DNA of 64,000 nt from Achromobacter aegrifaciens (GTDB lineage Bacteria; Pseudomonadota; Gammaproteobacteria; Burkholderiales; Burkholderiaceae_B), in NCBI RefSeq assembly GCF_902859735.1, contig NZ_CADIJY010000012.1, forward strand, positions 1 through 64,000. Reading direction: 5' to 3'. The notes below the pieces were generated by a model, which was not told where the DNA came from, ran no database searches, and saw only the letters and a program-made list of their open reading frames with translations. The position numbers and the translations under genes were made by a program. How positions within the stretch are numbered: the stretch's first letter is position 1; every line of letters starts with the position of its first letter. This document shows, piece by piece, positions 18,877-27,954 of this stretch.

Positions 18877-18893
18877 TTGATGCGCGCCATCAA
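18877..18893. promoter_or_regulatory. Inverted repeat TTGATG-N5-CATCAA, candidate LysR site
   Basis: This perfect 6-bp inverted repeat lies 73 bp upstream of the importer operon start codon and contains a T-N11-A pair, the usual LysR-family half-site rule. The operon carries its own LysR gene. Binding is inferred, not shown. Confidence 0.4.
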
Positions 18894-18933
18894 TGCGGGC
18901 GCCCCGGCCGGGCGGGGCGCCGAGCCTTGCCCG

Positions 18934-19362
18934 CTAGGCCGTGGCGGATATGCCGCCTTGCATGGCCCGGGCCTGCTTGTCCATCACTGCGGTGATCTGC
19001 TGCTGGATCTGCATCGCCTGGGCGTTGAGCGCCATCAGTTGCTGGGCCTTCATTTCGGCCGGCATGCTGCTGGCCTTGACCTTGGCGATCTGGTCCATCA
19101 CGCGCTTGAGCTGCTTCTGCAGTTCCTTGATCTGGCGTGTGTAGGCGTCGTCGTTGCTGGAGTCTTCGGTTTCCTTGGCTTCCTGCACGTTGCCCATTTT
19201 CAGGCCGCCTGGGTTGTTGACGCGGATCTTGCCGTCCGCGGACACCGTGCTCGCTTCCGCGTCCGAGGCGCTCTTGGCTTCCTTGTTGGCCTGGATCTTC
19301 TGGGCCCAGAGGTCGGCCAGGCTGTTGATTCGGGAACTGCCGCTGATGGGATCGATCGCCAT
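18934..19362 (-). CDS. Small coiled-coil protein, FlxA-like
   Basis: The 142-residue soluble protein begins MAIDPISGSSRINSLADLW and has a polar, Ser/Asp-rich middle. Its C-terminal half, about residues 75-135, is Lys/Gln/Met-rich with heptad spacing (YTRQIKELQKQLKRVMDQI, MKAQQLMALNAQAMQIQQQ), predicting a coiled coil. This resembles FlxA-like proteins of unknown role, which in some bacteria are under flagellar control. No signal peptide or enzyme motif is visible. It is a single gene, divergent from the uracil permease. The function is not known. Confidence 0.72.
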   Translation of the reverse strand: MAIDPISGSSRINSLADLWAQKIQANKEAKSASDAEASTVSADGKIRVNNPGGLKMGNVQEAKETEDSSNDDAYTRQIKELQKQLKRVMDQIAKVKASSMPAEMKAQQLMALNAQAMQIQQQITAVMDKQARAMQGGISATA

Positions 19363-19500
19363 GATTGCTCCTGCCGCCTATGAGGATTTCGGGGTTTTCA
19401 CTAGTACGGCATTCCGACGGTGAACTTAAGCATTGCCCCCTGTTTGCGGCCCCCTTTACACTGGCGCCCGCTCACACCCAACACCTACTTTGGGATATCC

Positions 19501-20811
19501 ATGTCCAATTCCTACTTTCCGCGCTGGCGCCTGGCGGACGACGCCGAGCCCGGCGTCATCATCGCGCCCGACGAAAGGCTGTCCTGGCCCAAGAACGTGG
19601 CCATGGGCGCCCAGCACGTGGTTGCCATGTTCGGCTCCACCGTGCTGGCGCCGCTGCTCATGGGCTTTGACCCGAACGTCGCCATCCTGATGTCAGGCAT
19701 CGGCACGCTGATCTTCTTCCTGTTCGTGGGCGGACGCGTTCCCAGCTACCTGGGTTCCAGCTTCGCCTTCATCGGCGGCGTGATCGCGGTGACCGGCTAT
19801 GCCGGCGGCGGGGCGAACGCCAATATCGGCGTCGCGCTGGGCGCCATCATCGCCTGCGGCCTGGCCTACACGCTGATCGGCCTGATCGTCTGGTTCGTCA
19901 ACGCGCGCGCCGGCGGCGGCGCGAACTGGATCGACACCCTGATGCCGCCCGTCGTCACGGGCGCGGTGGTTGCGGTCATTGGCCTGAACCTGGCCCCGAT
20001 CGCCGCCAAGGGCGCGATGGGCGCATCCGGTTTCGACAGCGTGATGTCCATGGTCACCATCCTCTGCGTGGGCGGCATCGCCGTGTTCACCAGGGGCATG
20101 GTGCAGCGCCTGCTGATCCTGGTCGGCATGATCCTGGCCTGCGTGGTGTACGGCATCCTGGCCAACGGCATGGGGCTGGGCAAGCCCATCGACTTTTCGG
20201 GCGTGGCCGGCGCGGCCTGGTTCGGCTTGCCGCATTTCGCCGCGCCGGTGTTCAAGGTCGAGGCCATGGGCCTGATCGTGCCTGTCGCCATCATCCTGGT
20301 GGCCGAGAACCTGGGCCACGTGAAGGCCGTCAGCGCCATGACCGGACAGGACCTGGACCGCTATCTGGGCCGCGCCTTCGTCGGCGACGGGGTCGCCACC
20401 ATGGTGTCCGGCGCCGTGGGCGGCACGGGCGTCACCACCTACGCCGAGAACATCGGGGTGATGGCGGTCACGCGCATCTATTCCACCCTGGTGTTCGTGG
20501 TCGCCGCCCTGATCGCCATCGTGCTGGGCTTCTCGCCCAAGTTCGGCGCGCTGATCCAGATGATCCCGGGGCCCGTGCTGGGCGGCATGTCGGTGGTGGT
20601 GTTCGGCCTGATCGCCATTGCCGGCGCCCGTATCTGGGTGGTCAACCAAGTGGACTTCAGCGACAACCGCAACCTCATCGTGGCTGCGGTCACGCTGGTG
20701 CTGGGCGCGGGCGACTTCACGGTCAAGTTGGGTAACTTCACGCTGGGTGGCATCGGCACCGCCACCTTCGGCGCCATCATCCTGTACGCCTTGCTGCGCC
20801 GCAGGAAGTAA
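19501..20811 (+). CDS. NCS2 family uracil/xanthine permease (UraA/RutG-like)
   Basis: Starting at MSNSYFPRWRLADD the protein has 436 residues and about 12-14 hydrophobic segments. The family pattern is clear: VAMGAQHVVAMFGSTVLAPLLMGFD near the N-terminus, VPVAIILVAENLGHVKAVSAMTG with the substrate-contacting glutamate in AEN, and TTYAENIGVMAVTRIYS with the second AEN. It is a proton-coupled nucleobase importer, most like uracil permeases. A candidate promoter TTGCCC-N18-TACACT lies at 19433-19462. An upstream in-frame ATG 81 bp earlier would overlap this promoter and was rejected. Confidence 0.9.
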   Translation: MSNSYFPRWRLADDAEPGVIIAPDERLSWPKNVAMGAQHVVAMFGSTVLAPLLMGFDPNVAILMSGIGTLIFFLFVGGRVPSYLGSSFAFIGGVIAVTGYAGGGANANIGVALGAIIACGLAYTLIGLIVWFVNARAGGGANWIDTLMPPVVTGAVVAVIGLNLAPIAAKGAMGASGFDSVMSMVTILCVGGIAVFTRGMVQRLLILVGMILACVVYGILANGMGLGKPIDFSGVAGAAWFGLPHFAAPVFKVEAMGLIVPVAIILVAENLGHVKAVSAMTGQDLDRYLGRAFVGDGVATMVSGAVGGTGVTTYAENIGVMAVTRIYSTLVFVVAALIAIVLGFSPKFGALIQMIPGPVLGGMSVVVFGLIAIAGARIWVVNQVDFSDNRNLIVAAVTLVLGAGDFTVKLGNFTLGGIGTATFGAIILYALLRRRK

Positions 20812-20820
20812 GCGGCGCGA

Positions 20821-20850
20821 CCACGCGCGGACCCGGCGTCGCGCGCGTGG
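20821..20850. terminator. GC hairpin between convergent permease and chemoreceptor genes
   Basis: CCACGCGCG and CGCGCGTGG form a perfect 9-bp stem with a 12-nt loop, 9 bp after the permease stop and 13 bp from the chemoreceptor stop. No U-run is present on either strand. Confidence 0.5.
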
Positions 20851-20863
20851 CCGGCCAGCGCGC

Positions 20864-22483
20864 CTAGGTGCCCGACAGCCTCGTGGCAGAGGCCGTGGCG
20901 GTCACGGCCACCGGCACCGCCTCGATCACCTGTCCGGATTGCGTCTTGAATACTGCGGTGGCTTCCGCCAGGCGCCGCGCCTGTTCCTCCATCGCGGCTG
21001 CCGCCGCTGACGCTTCCTCGACCAGCGCGGCGTTCTGCTGGGTCACCTCGTCCATTTGCGAAATTGCCAGGCTGACCTGGTCTATGCCGCCGGCTTGCTG
21101 CGTCGAAGCGGCCGAGATCTCGGCCATGATCGCCGCCACCCGCTGCACGGAATCCACAATTTCCTGCATGGTCTGCCCGGCTGCGGCGACCTGGGCCGAA
21201 CCGGCGGCGACCGTGTCCACCGAAGCTTCGATCAGCGTCTTGATCTCCTTGGCGGCCTGCGCCGCGCGCTGGGCCAGGGTGCGGACTTCGCCCGCGACCA
21301 CGGCAAAGCCCTTGCCCTGCTCGCCGGCGCGCGCGGCTTCCACCGCGGCATTCAGCGCCAGGATGTTGGTCTGGAAGGCGATGCCATCGATCACGGACAC
21401 GATGTCCGCGATCCGCCGCGAACTGTCCGAGATGCCGTGCATGGTGGCCACCACCTGCTCCACGTTCTGGCCGCCGCGCTGCGCCACGTCCATGCTGACC
21501 GCGGCCAACTGATTGGCCTGGGCGGCGTTTTCCGCATTCTGCTTGACGGTCACCGCCAGCTCTTCCATGGTGGATGCGGTTTCTTCGAGCGCCGCGGCCT
21601 GTTCTTCGGTACGCACTGACAGGTTGGAGTTGCCGGCAGCGATTTCCGCCGCGCCCACATTGATCTCATCCACCCCCTGGCGCACGGACGTCACCGTGCG
21701 GGTGAGGCCCTCCTGCATGCGTTTGAGCGAAGCGAACAGGACGCCGATCTCATTGTTGGAGCGGGTTTCCACGCGGTTCGTCAGGTCGCCGGCCGCGATG
21801 CGGTCAAAATGCCTGCCAGCCTCCTGCAGCGGACGCAGCACGGCGCGCCGGATGAAGGTCCAGCACAATGCCGTCAGCAGCAGGGCGGCGGATATCAGCG
21901 CGACCGCCGAGATCCGGGCGGTGGAGTAGGTTTGCTCCGAGCTTGCCAGCACGCCGTCGCTGCGCTCCTGGACCCGGGCCAGGAAGGCTTGCATGTCTTT
22001 CATGAAGTAGGCGTCTGCCTGGGGCAGCCTCCCCTCGTCCTGGCGGTACTTGGCAGGCGAGCGTGCCTTGAGGTCGGATTCCAGTGTGTCCAGGATGGCG
22101 GCGTACTCGGTGAAGCGTCCCTGCAGCGTCTGGGCCAGCTCCTGACCGCGAGGACTCTTGGGGACGGCCATGTAGCGGGCGAAGCGCTCGCGCGCCTGCT
22201 TCAGATGGCTGGCGGCTTCGTCGCCGGCCAGCCCGGCCTGGTCCATGCCGCCGGCCTGCATGGCAGCCATGCCCGCGCCGAGCGCCAGTCGCGCGCGCAG
22301 CAGGGCGGCGTTGGCTTCGTAGAGCGGGTCGACCTGATGGACCGCGACATTGTTCAGGTCCTTGATCTCGGTCACGCTTTTTTCGGCGTTCATCCAGCTC
22401 AAGCCGCAAGCCAGCGCCAGGGCGACGACGAAGCAGCCCAGCACCAACAGCATTCCAGTACGGACTTTCAATTTTTCCAGCAT
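20864..22483 (-). CDS. Methyl-accepting chemotaxis protein
   Basis: The start at [13 protein letters not shown], with GAGGAG 6 nt upstream, gives 539 residues. One membrane span lies near residues 12-32, a periplasmic helical ligand domain of about 155 residues (four-helix-bundle type, [23 protein letters not shown]) follows, and a second span lies near [17 protein letters not shown]. Then come a HAMP domain and a long coiled-coil signalling domain with the hairpin tip [33 protein letters not shown]. No C-terminal NWETF-type tether for CheR/CheB is present; the protein ends ATRLSGT. The ligand is unknown. No che genes are adjacent. Confidence 0.93.
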   Translation of the reverse strand: MLEKLKVRTGMLLVLGCFVVALALACGLSWMNAEKSVTEIKDLNNVAVHQVDPLYEANAALLRARLALGAGMAAMQAGGMDQAGLAGDEAASHLKQARERFARYMAVPKSPRGQELAQTLQGRFTEYAAILDTLESDLKARSPAKYRQDEGRLPQADAYFMKDMQAFLARVQERSDGVLASSEQTYSTARISAVALISAALLLTALCWTFIRRAVLRPLQEAGRHFDRIAAGDLTNRVETRSNNEIGVLFASLKRMQEGLTRTVTSVRQGVDEINVGAAEIAAGNSNLSVRTEEQAAALEETASTMEELAVTVKQNAENAAQANQLAAVSMDVAQRGGQNVEQVVATMHGISDSSRRIADIVSVIDGIAFQTNILALNAAVEAARAGEQGKGFAVVAGEVRTLAQRAAQAAKEIKTLIEASVDTVAAGSAQVAAAGQTMQEIVDSVQRVAAIMAEISAASTQQAGGIDQVSLAISQMDEVTQQNAALVEEASAAAAAMEEQARRLAEATAVFKTQSGQVIEAVPVAVTATASATRLSGT

Positions 22484-22660
22484 GAGAGCTCCTCGTTCTT
22501 GAACGCGATCCGCCGTGCGAAGGAACGGCCCAGGCCGCCTGCCGAGCGGCGGAATGGCGAACGTCGCGCCGGGTGGCTGCGATGCGTCCGCCTCCACTGC
22601 AACTACCCGCAAAAACAAGACTCCTGCCCCTGGCACGTGCTTGCGATCAGCAGCCCCGGC

Positions 22661-22687
22661 CAATCGGCAGTGATTTCAATGTATTAA
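22661..22687 (-). promoter_or_regulatory. Candidate sigma-28 (FliA) promoter of the chemoreceptor
   Basis: On the minus strand TTAA, 15 bp and GCCGATTG are found 178 bp upstream of the chemoreceptor start, against a consensus of TAAA-N15-GCCGATAA. Six of eight -10 bases match. Chemoreceptor genes are typical FliA targets. Confidence 0.4.
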
Positions 22688-22980
22688 ATTGTCATGAATG
22701 ACACAATTTGTTGTTTTATACTGATTCAGTCCGTTTTTGCTGGCGTTTTGAGAGGTAAGCATCGGCTGTTGCAAAAAAACTATCGAAGAGTAGTTTTTAC
22801 GCCACACCTGCGCCATGGCGCGCGATTGCGGCCTGCCCCATCCGGCTTTCGGGTGGATCAGGAAAAACTGAAAAAAATGACGGGTTTTAGCGGGTTACAG
22901 CGGCGAAATGCGGCGAAAACAGCGGTTTCTCCGGCGGCTTGCAATTCCCGTGGACTTTGACCACAATATGACCTTGATTG

Positions 22981-23010
22981 CCCCGGTTCCGACCCGAGCC
23001 GGGGTTTTGT
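22981..23010 (+). terminator. Terminator-like hairpin 1 in the greA leader
   Basis: A 9-bp stem, CCCCGGTTC against GAGCCGGGG with one G-T pair, has a 6-nt loop and is followed by TTTTGTTTT. No plus-strand gene precedes it for more than 2 kb, so it probably acts on a greA leader transcript. Confidence 0.6.
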
Positions 23011-23088
23011 TTTGGTCGTCCGCGCCGCTCGCCAGTTTTTGCTTTTACCCGGCTGCCTGCGCGCGCCAGGATTCCGACCTTCACCGAG

Positions 23089-23120
23089 AACGCTCCGTCC
23101 GGGGCGTTTTCTACTTTTGT
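23089..23120 (+). terminator. Terminator-like hairpin 2 in the greA leader
   Basis: AACGCTCC and GGGGCGTT form an 8-bp stem with one G-T pair and a GTCC loop, followed by TTCTACTTTT, only 13 bp before the greA start codon. With the hairpin at 22981 it makes a tandem pair. Confidence 0.55.
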
Positions 23121-23132
23121 TTGGGAAACGAC

Positions 23133-23609
23133 ATGTCTGCCATTCCTTTGACCGTGCGCGGGGCCGAGCGCTTGCAAGAAGAGCTCCAGCGGCTGAAAAC
23201 CGTGGAACGTCCTGCCGTTATCAACGCGATCGCTGAAGCGCGTGCGCAGGGTGATCTGTCGGAAAATGCCGAGTACGACGCTGCTCGCGAGCGCCAAGGC
23301 TTTATCGAGGGCCGGATTGCCGAGCTTGAAGGCACGCTTTCCAACGCCCACCTGATCGATCCTACCGCCCTGGATGCCGAAGGCCGCGCCGTGTTTGGCG
23401 CCACCGTCGACATCGAGGACCTGGACTCGGGCGATCGTGTGACGTACCAAATCGTCGGCGACGTTGAAGCCGACATCAAGTCGAACCTGATTTCCGTGTC
23501 CAGCCCGGTGGCGCGCGCGTTGATCGGCAAAAGCGAAGGCGATGTGGTCGAGGTCAAGGCCCCGGCTGGCGTTCGCGAGTATGAAGTCCTGGGCGTGCGC
23601 TACATCTGA
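23133..23609 (+). CDS. greA: Transcription elongation factor GreA
   Basis: Starting at [14 protein letters not shown] the protein has 158 residues, the normal GreA length. The N-terminal coiled coil carries the acidic tip [14 protein letters not shown] with D41 and E44, the residues that coordinate the magnesium ion for RNA cleavage in the RNA polymerase secondary channel. The C-terminal FKBP-like domain contains [22 protein letters not shown]. It rescues backtracked polymerase. A longer in-frame start 225 bp upstream would read through both leader hairpins and was rejected. It is followed by a terminator and faces yhbY. Confidence 0.95.
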   Translation: MSAIPLTVRGAERLQEELQRLKTVERPAVINAIAEARAQGDLSENAEYDAARERQGFIEGRIAELEGTLSNAHLIDPTALDAEGRAVFGATVDIEDLDSGDRVTYQIVGDVEADIKSNLISVSSPVARALIGKSEGDVVEVKAPAGVREYEVLGVRYI

Positions 23610-23705
23610 CGCCAACGTAGTAAGCTGGAAGTTGTCAAAACACCATAGTCCGAACCGTGCGTTCGACTGAATTCCGCGGTTTAATGCGGATCGCTATGGT
23701 GGACC

Positions 23706-23729
23706 GGGCGCGTAAAGCGCCCGTTTTTG
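23706..23729 (+). terminator. Terminator of greA
   Basis: GGGCGC and GCGCCC form a perfect 6-bp stem with loop GTAAA, followed by GTTTTTG, about 100 bp after the greA stop and 10 bp before the end of the convergent yhbY gene. Confidence 0.8.
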
Positions 23730-23738
23730 TGCCTGCAC

Positions 23739-24338
23739 TTACCTTTTCGTCGACTTGCGGCTGGTGCCGCTGCGTGCTCCGGCCCGCAGGCTGAGCGCGC
23801 TGCCGGCGCGGCGGGGAATGCCGTGACCGCTGGCGGTGGTCTTCCTGGTGCCAGGGCGCATGGGCTTGCCGTTCTTGTTGAGCTGGTCCTGGGGCACGAA
23901 GCGCGTCTTCGGCTTGGGCTCTTCGGATTCGCTGCGGCGCGGACGCTTGGCCAGGGTCTTGCCTTCGGCGGCCAGCTTCTTGGGCGTGTGCGGCTCAGAG
24001 GCGCGGCGCTTGGCAGGGCGTTCGGGTTCCATGGCGGCCAGCGCGGCGGGCTTGATGTTGCCGGCCAGCGGGCGGAACAGGATCAGCGTCTTGCCCAGGT
24101 GGTGCACCGGGGCGCAGGAAAGCGTGTCGCAGATGGTCGACAGCATTGCGTCGCGGGCCTCGCGGTCGTCGCCGCCGGCGCGCACCTTGATGAGGCCATG
24201 CGAAGTCAGCGCCAGGTCGATTTCCTTGAGCACGGCTTCGGTCAGGCCATTGTCGCCGATCAGGACGACGGGGCGCAAAGGGTGAGCGGCGGACCGAAGG
24301 TCGCTGCGCTCACGAGAGGTAAGTTCTAATATAGGCAT
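23739..24338 (-). CDS. yhbY: YhbY-family (CRS1/YhbY domain) RNA-binding protein with long basic tail
   Basis: Starting at [15 protein letters not shown] the protein has 199 residues. Residues 1-97 form the CRS1-YhbY domain with the characteristic [21 protein letters not shown] and [12 protein letters not shown] segments, a KH-like RNA-binding fold associated with the 50S ribosome precursor. The remaining 100 residues are Lys/Arg/Pro/Ser-rich and probably disordered, twice the size of E. coli YhbY (about 97 residues). The gene is divergent from rlmE with only 18 bp between start codons, the usual yhbY/rlmE pairing in proteobacteria. Confidence 0.9.
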   Translation of the reverse strand: MPILELTSRERSDLRSAAHPLRPVVLIGDNGLTEAVLKEIDLALTSHGLIKVRAGGDDREARDAMLSTICDTLSCAPVHHLGKTLILFRPLAGNIKPAALAAMEPERPAKRRASEPHTPKKLAAEGKTLAKRPRRSESEEPKPKTRFVPQDQLNKNGKPMRPGTRKTTASGHGIPRRAGSALSLRAGARSGTSRKSTKR

Positions 24339-24356
24339 GCGTGGAATTGTACGGTA

Positions 24357-24989
24357 ATGGCCAAGAATAAATTCTCTAAAGACTGGATTCACCAGCACAT
24401 CAACGATCCCTATGTGAAGCTGGCGCAACAGAAGGGCTACAGGGCCCGCGCCGCCTTCAAGCTGATCGAGATCCTGGATACCGAGAAGCTGATGCGCCGG
24501 GGCGACCTCGTGGTCGACCTGGGGTCGGCGCCCGGCAGCTGGTCCCAAGTGGCGCGCGAGCGCCTGGCGGGGCCGGGCGGGGTCGTGGACGGACGCATCA
24601 TCGCGCTCGATATCCTGCCCATGGAACCCGTGGCGGGCGTTGAATTCATCCAGGGCGACTTCCGCGAAGATGAAGTTTTGAAACAATTGGAAGACATGGT
24701 CGGATCGCGCGCGGTGGACCTTGTTATTTCCGACATGGCCCCCAACTTGTCAGGGGTGGGTATTGCCGACTCCGCGCGCATCCAGCATGTGTGCGAGTTG
24801 GCGATGGAATTCTCCTGCGCCCACCTCAAGCCCAACGGGGCGCTGATCGTCAAGGCTTTCCACGGCAGCGGCTTTTCGCAGATCGTGGAATCCTTCAAGC
24901 AGCGCTTCAAGCGGGTGGTCGAACGCAAGCCGAAGGCATCGCGGGACAAATCCTCCGAAACCTTTCTGGTTGCGCGCGATCTGAAGTAG
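24357..24989 (+). CDS. rlmE: 23S rRNA (uridine-2'-O-)-methyltransferase RlmE (FtsJ)
   Basis: The 210-residue protein matches RlmE in length. The SAM-binding motif is [14 protein letters not shown], and the catalytic K-D-K-E tetrad of 2'-O-methyltransferases is found at K35, D126, K166 and E201. It methylates a uridine in the peptidyl-transferase region of 23S rRNA late in 50S assembly. It precedes ftsH as in many proteobacteria, but here a 214-bp gap with a heat-shock-like promoter lies between them. Confidence 0.96.
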   Translation: MAKNKFSKDWIHQHINDPYVKLAQQKGYRARAAFKLIEILDTEKLMRRGDLVVDLGSAPGSWSQVARERLAGPGGVVDGRIIALDILPMEPVAGVEFIQGDFREDEVLKQLEDMVGSRAVDLVISDMAPNLSGVGIADSARIQHVCELAMEFSCAHLKPNGALIVKAFHGSGFSQIVESFKQRFKRVVERKPKASRDKSSETFLVARDLK

Positions 24990-25131
24990 CCCGGGTCCGG
25001 GGCGCGCCGCCTCGGATTCGAAAAACCTACAGCCTGCCGGGACAACGACCAGAAAATTCGCGAATAAGACAAAACTCAGAGGGGCTCAGGCATCCCGGGA
25101 CGCAATCTGGTCTGACAGGGTAGAATGAGCT

Positions 25132-25158
25132 ATTGACATACTTGTGACTGTGCCATAT
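25132..25158 (+). promoter_or_regulatory. Heat-shock (sigma-32-like) promoter of ftsH
   Basis: ATTGACA, 12 bp and TGCCATAT closely follow the sigma-32 pattern CTTGAAA-N(11-16)-CCCCATnT (5 of 7 and most of the -10). The same stretch also gives a sigma-70-like TTGACA with a weak -10. It lies about 46 bp before the ftsH start codon. Confidence 0.55.
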
Positions 25159-25203
25159 GCGGGTGCGCGGTCGCCGGTCGGAATCGAAAGCAGGAGATCG
25201 ACC

Positions 25204-27090
25204 TTGAATAATTCATTTTCGAAAGTCGCTGTCTGGATGGTGATAGCCCTCGTGCTGTTCACTGTCTTCAAACAGTTCGACGGACGCGCTCAGACCCAGG
25301 ACGGCGTGACCTACACGCAGTTCATGGACGACGCCAAGGCGGGACGTATCCGCAAGGTCGACGTCCAGGGCGACGTGCTGTACGTCACCCCTGACGCGGG
25401 CCGCGCCTACACGCTGACTTCGCCGGGCGACCTCTGGATGGTCTCCGATCTGCTGAAGTATGGCGTCCAGGTGTCGGGCAAGCCGCGCGAAGAGCAGTCG
25501 TTGCTGATGAGCATCTTCGTGTCGTGGTTCCCCATGCTGTTGCTGATCGGCGTCTGGGTGTTCTTCATGCGCCAGATGCAGGGCGGCGGCAGGGGCGGGG
25601 CGTTCAGCTTCGGCAAATCGCGCGCCCGCATGCTCGACGAGAACACCAACCAGATCACCTTCGCCGACGTTGCCGGCTGCGACGAAGCCAAGGAAGACGT
25701 CCAGGAACTGGTCGATTTCCTGCGGGACCCCAGCAAGTTCCAGAAGCTGGGCGGCCGCATTCCGCGCGGCGTGCTGATGGTCGGCTCGCCGGGTACCGGC
25801 AAGACGCTGCTGGCCAAGGCCATCGCGGGCGAAGCCAAGGTGCCGTTCTTCAGCATCTCGGGTTCCGACTTCGTTGAAATGTTCGTCGGCGTGGGCGCGG
25901 CCCGCGTGCGCGACATGTTCGAAAACGCCAAGAAGCACGCTCCCTGCATCATCTTCATCGACGAAATCGATGCGGTCGGCCGCCAGCGTGGCGCCGGCCT
26001 GGGCGGCGGCAACGACGAACGCGAACAGACGCTGAACCAGATGCTGGTGGAAATGGACGGCTTCGAGTCCGGCCAGGGCGTCATCGTCATCGCCGCGACC
26101 AACCGTCCCGACGTGCTGGATCCCGCGCTGCTGCGCCCGGGCCGCTTCGACCGCCAGGTCGTGGTGCCGCTGCCCGATATCCGCGGCCGCGAGCAGATCC
26201 TGAAGGTCCATATGCGCAAGGTTCCGCTGTCGCCCAACGTCGACGCGACCGTGCTGGCGCGCGGCACCCCGGGCTTCTCGGGCGCCGATCTGGCCAACCT
26301 GGTCAACGAAGCCGCGCTGTTCGCCGCCCGCCGCAATGGCCGCACGGTCGACATGTCCGACTTCGAAAAGGCCAAGGACAAGATCATCATGGGTGCGGAA
26401 CGCCGCTCCATCGTGATGCCCGAAGAGGAACGCAAGAACACCGCGTACCACGAGTCCGGCCACGCGATCGTCGCCCGCCTGCTGCCCAAGACCGATCCGG
26501 TCCACAAGGTCACCATCATCCCGCGCGGCCGTGCGCTGGGCGTGACCATGCAACTGCCTGAGACCGACCGCTACAGCATGGACAAGGGTCGTCTGCTGTC
26601 CACCATTGCCGTGCTGTTCGGCGGCCGCATCGCCGAAGAAATCTTCATGGACCAGATGACGACGGGAGCTTCGAACGACTTCGAACGCGCCACCGCCATC
26701 GCCCGCGACATCGTCACGCGCTACGGCATGACCGACGAGCTGGGCCCGATGGTCTATGCCGAGAACGAAGGCGAAGTGTTCCTGGGCCGCAGCGTCACCA
26801 AGACCACGCACATGTCGGAAGCCACCATGCAGAAGGTGGACACCGAGATCCGCCGCATCATCGACGAGCAGTACAGCGTTGCGCGCAAGATCCTGGAAGA
26901 CAACCGCGACAAGGTCGAAGTCATGACCTCCGCGCTGCTCGAATGGGAAACCATCGACGCCGACCAGATCAACGACATCATCGAGGGCCGTCCTCCGCGT
27001 CCCCCGAAGACGCCTCAGGGCCCGTCGGATACGTCCGATACGCCGCCCACGGGCCTGGCGGCAGGTGGCAATACGGCTGCCGCTGTCTGA
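25204..27090 (+). CDS. ftsH: ATP-dependent zinc metalloprotease FtsH
   Basis: The start is a TTG with a strong AGGAG 7 nt upstream, giving [21 protein letters not shown] at the N-terminus and 628 residues. Two membrane spans (residues about 8-22 and 102-120) flank a periplasmic loop. The AAA+ module has Walker A GSPGTGKT (194-201), Walker [12 protein letters not shown] and the SRH region. The protease site is HESGH at 416-420 with a downstream zinc ligand. It degrades membrane and regulatory proteins in the inner membrane as a hexamer. folP follows after 18 bp, so the two are probably co-transcribed. Confidence 0.97.
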   Translation: MNNSFSKVAVWMVIALVLFTVFKQFDGRAQTQDGVTYTQFMDDAKAGRIRKVDVQGDVLYVTPDAGRAYTLTSPGDLWMVSDLLKYGVQVSGKPREEQSLLMSIFVSWFPMLLLIGVWVFFMRQMQGGGRGGAFSFGKSRARMLDENTNQITFADVAGCDEAKEDVQELVDFLRDPSKFQKLGGRIPRGVLMVGSPGTGKTLLAKAIAGEAKVPFFSISGSDFVEMFVGVGAARVRDMFENAKKHAPCIIFIDEIDAVGRQRGAGLGGGNDEREQTLNQMLVEMDGFESGQGVIVIAATNRPDVLDPALLRPGRFDRQVVVPLPDIRGREQILKVHMRKVPLSPNVDATVLARGTPGFSGADLANLVNEAALFAARRNGRTVDMSDFEKAKDKIIMGAERRSIVMPEEERKNTAYHESGHAIVARLLPKTDPVHKVTIIPRGRALGVTMQLPETDRYSMDKGRLLSTIAVLFGGRIAEEIFMDQMTTGASNDFERATAIARDIVTRYGMTDELGPMVYAENEGEVFLGRSVTKTTHMSEATMQKVDTEIRRIIDEQYSVARKILEDNRDKVEVMTSALLEWETIDADQINDIIEGRPPRPPKTPQGPSDTSDTPPTGLAAGGNTAAAV

Positions 27091-27108
27091 GGCTGCTCAT
27101 CCTGAGTT

Positions 27109-27954
27109 ATGGCAAATAACTTCCTTTGCGGGCGCTTCGAGTTTGATCTCGAGCGCCCGCTTGTCATGGGTATCGTCAACGTCACGCCGGACTCCTTTTC
27201 CGACGGCGGCCAGCATGACGATACGGATTCCGCAGTGGCGCATGCGCGCCAATTGATCGCCGAAGGCGCCCAGATCCTGGACCTGGGCGGCGAATCCACG
27301 CGCCCCGGGGCCGATCCGGTGTCCGTGGCCGACGAACTGGCTCGGCTGCTGCCGGTGGTGGAGGCGCTGCGCGATTGCGGCGTGCCCCTGTCCATCGACA
27401 CCTTCAAGCCGGAAGTCATGCGCGCCGTGCTGGATGCCGGCGCGGACATGATCAACGACATCTATGGCTTCAGGCAGCCCGGCGCCGTCGAGGCGGTGGC
27501 GCATTCGCGCTGCGGGCTTTGCGTGATGCACATGAAGGGCGAACCTCGCACCATGCAGGCCGCCCCGCCCGAGTACACCGACTTGATCGGTGAAATCGGA
27601 CTCTTCCTGGGGGCTCGCGCGCACAAGCTGCGCGCGGCCTGGATCGATCCTCGCCGCATCGTGCTGGACCCGGGCTTCGGCTTCGGCAAGACGGGCGACC
27701 AGAATTTCCAACTGTTGCGCCGGCTGTCCAGCCTGCGCAGCGCCGGTTATCCATTGCTGATCGGCCTCTCGCGCAAAACCATGATCGGCCAGGCTACCGG
27801 CCGGCCCGTGGGCGACAGGTTGCCCGGCAGCATCGCCGCGGCGCTTGCCTGCGTGGCGCGTGGCGCTTCCATCGTGCGGGTGCACGATGTGGCGGCCACG
27901 GTCGACGCGCTCAAGGTATGGCACGCGGCAGAACAAGGAGCACTCAGTTCATGA
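27109..27954 (+). CDS. folP: Dihydropteroate synthase
   Basis: The 281-residue protein shows the DHPS signatures: [16 protein letters not shown] (pterin/phosphate loop), [32 protein letters not shown], and the C-terminal GLSRKTMIG with the sulfonamide-contacting loop. It condenses 4-aminobenzoate with hydroxymethyl-dihydropterin diphosphate in folate synthesis. Residues [17 protein letters not shown] close the barrel. It overlaps glmM by 4 bp (ATGA), indicating translational coupling in the order ftsH-folP-glmM. Confidence 0.97.
   Translation: MANNFLCGRFEFDLERPLVMGIVNVTPDSFSDGGQHDDTDSAVAHARQLIAEGAQILDLGGESTRPGADPVSVADELARLLPVVEALRDCGVPLSIDTFKPEVMRAVLDAGADMINDIYGFRQPGAVEAVAHSRCGLCVMHMKGEPRTMQAAPPEYTDLIGEIGLFLGARAHKLRAAWIDPRRIVLDPGFGFGKTGDQNFQLLRRLSSLRSAGYPLLIGLSRKTMIGQATGRPVGDRLPGSIAAALACVARGASIVRVHDVAATVDALKVWHAAEQGALSS

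Larger units (their letters stand above)
22484..23132. other. 649-bp non-coding region between chemoreceptor and greA
   Basis: No convincing gene is seen in this gap. An open frame at 22694-22960 on the plus strand has no family features and no ribosome-binding site. The gap contains a sigma-28-like promoter for the chemoreceptor, an AT-rich patch with a TATACT hexamer at 22717-22722 and the imperfect inverted repeat AAATTGTCAT...ATGACACAATTT around 22687-22709. It also has two terminator-like hairpins in front of greA, listed separately. Confidence 0.6.

Noticed and set aside
18805-18933. Fur box upstream of the AfuA/FbpA-like gene
   Set aside because: No GATAATGATAATCATTATC-like repeat is visible; the palindromes present have different sequence.
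22694-22960. 88-codon frame upstream of greA
   Set aside because: No ribosome-binding site, atypical codon use and no recognisable motif; it overlaps a probable control region.
25144-25203. Upstream GTG start for ftsH giving 20 extra residues
   Set aside because: It lies within the candidate promoter and has no ribosome-binding site, whereas the TTG at 25204 has a strong AGGAG and gives the usual FtsH N-terminus.
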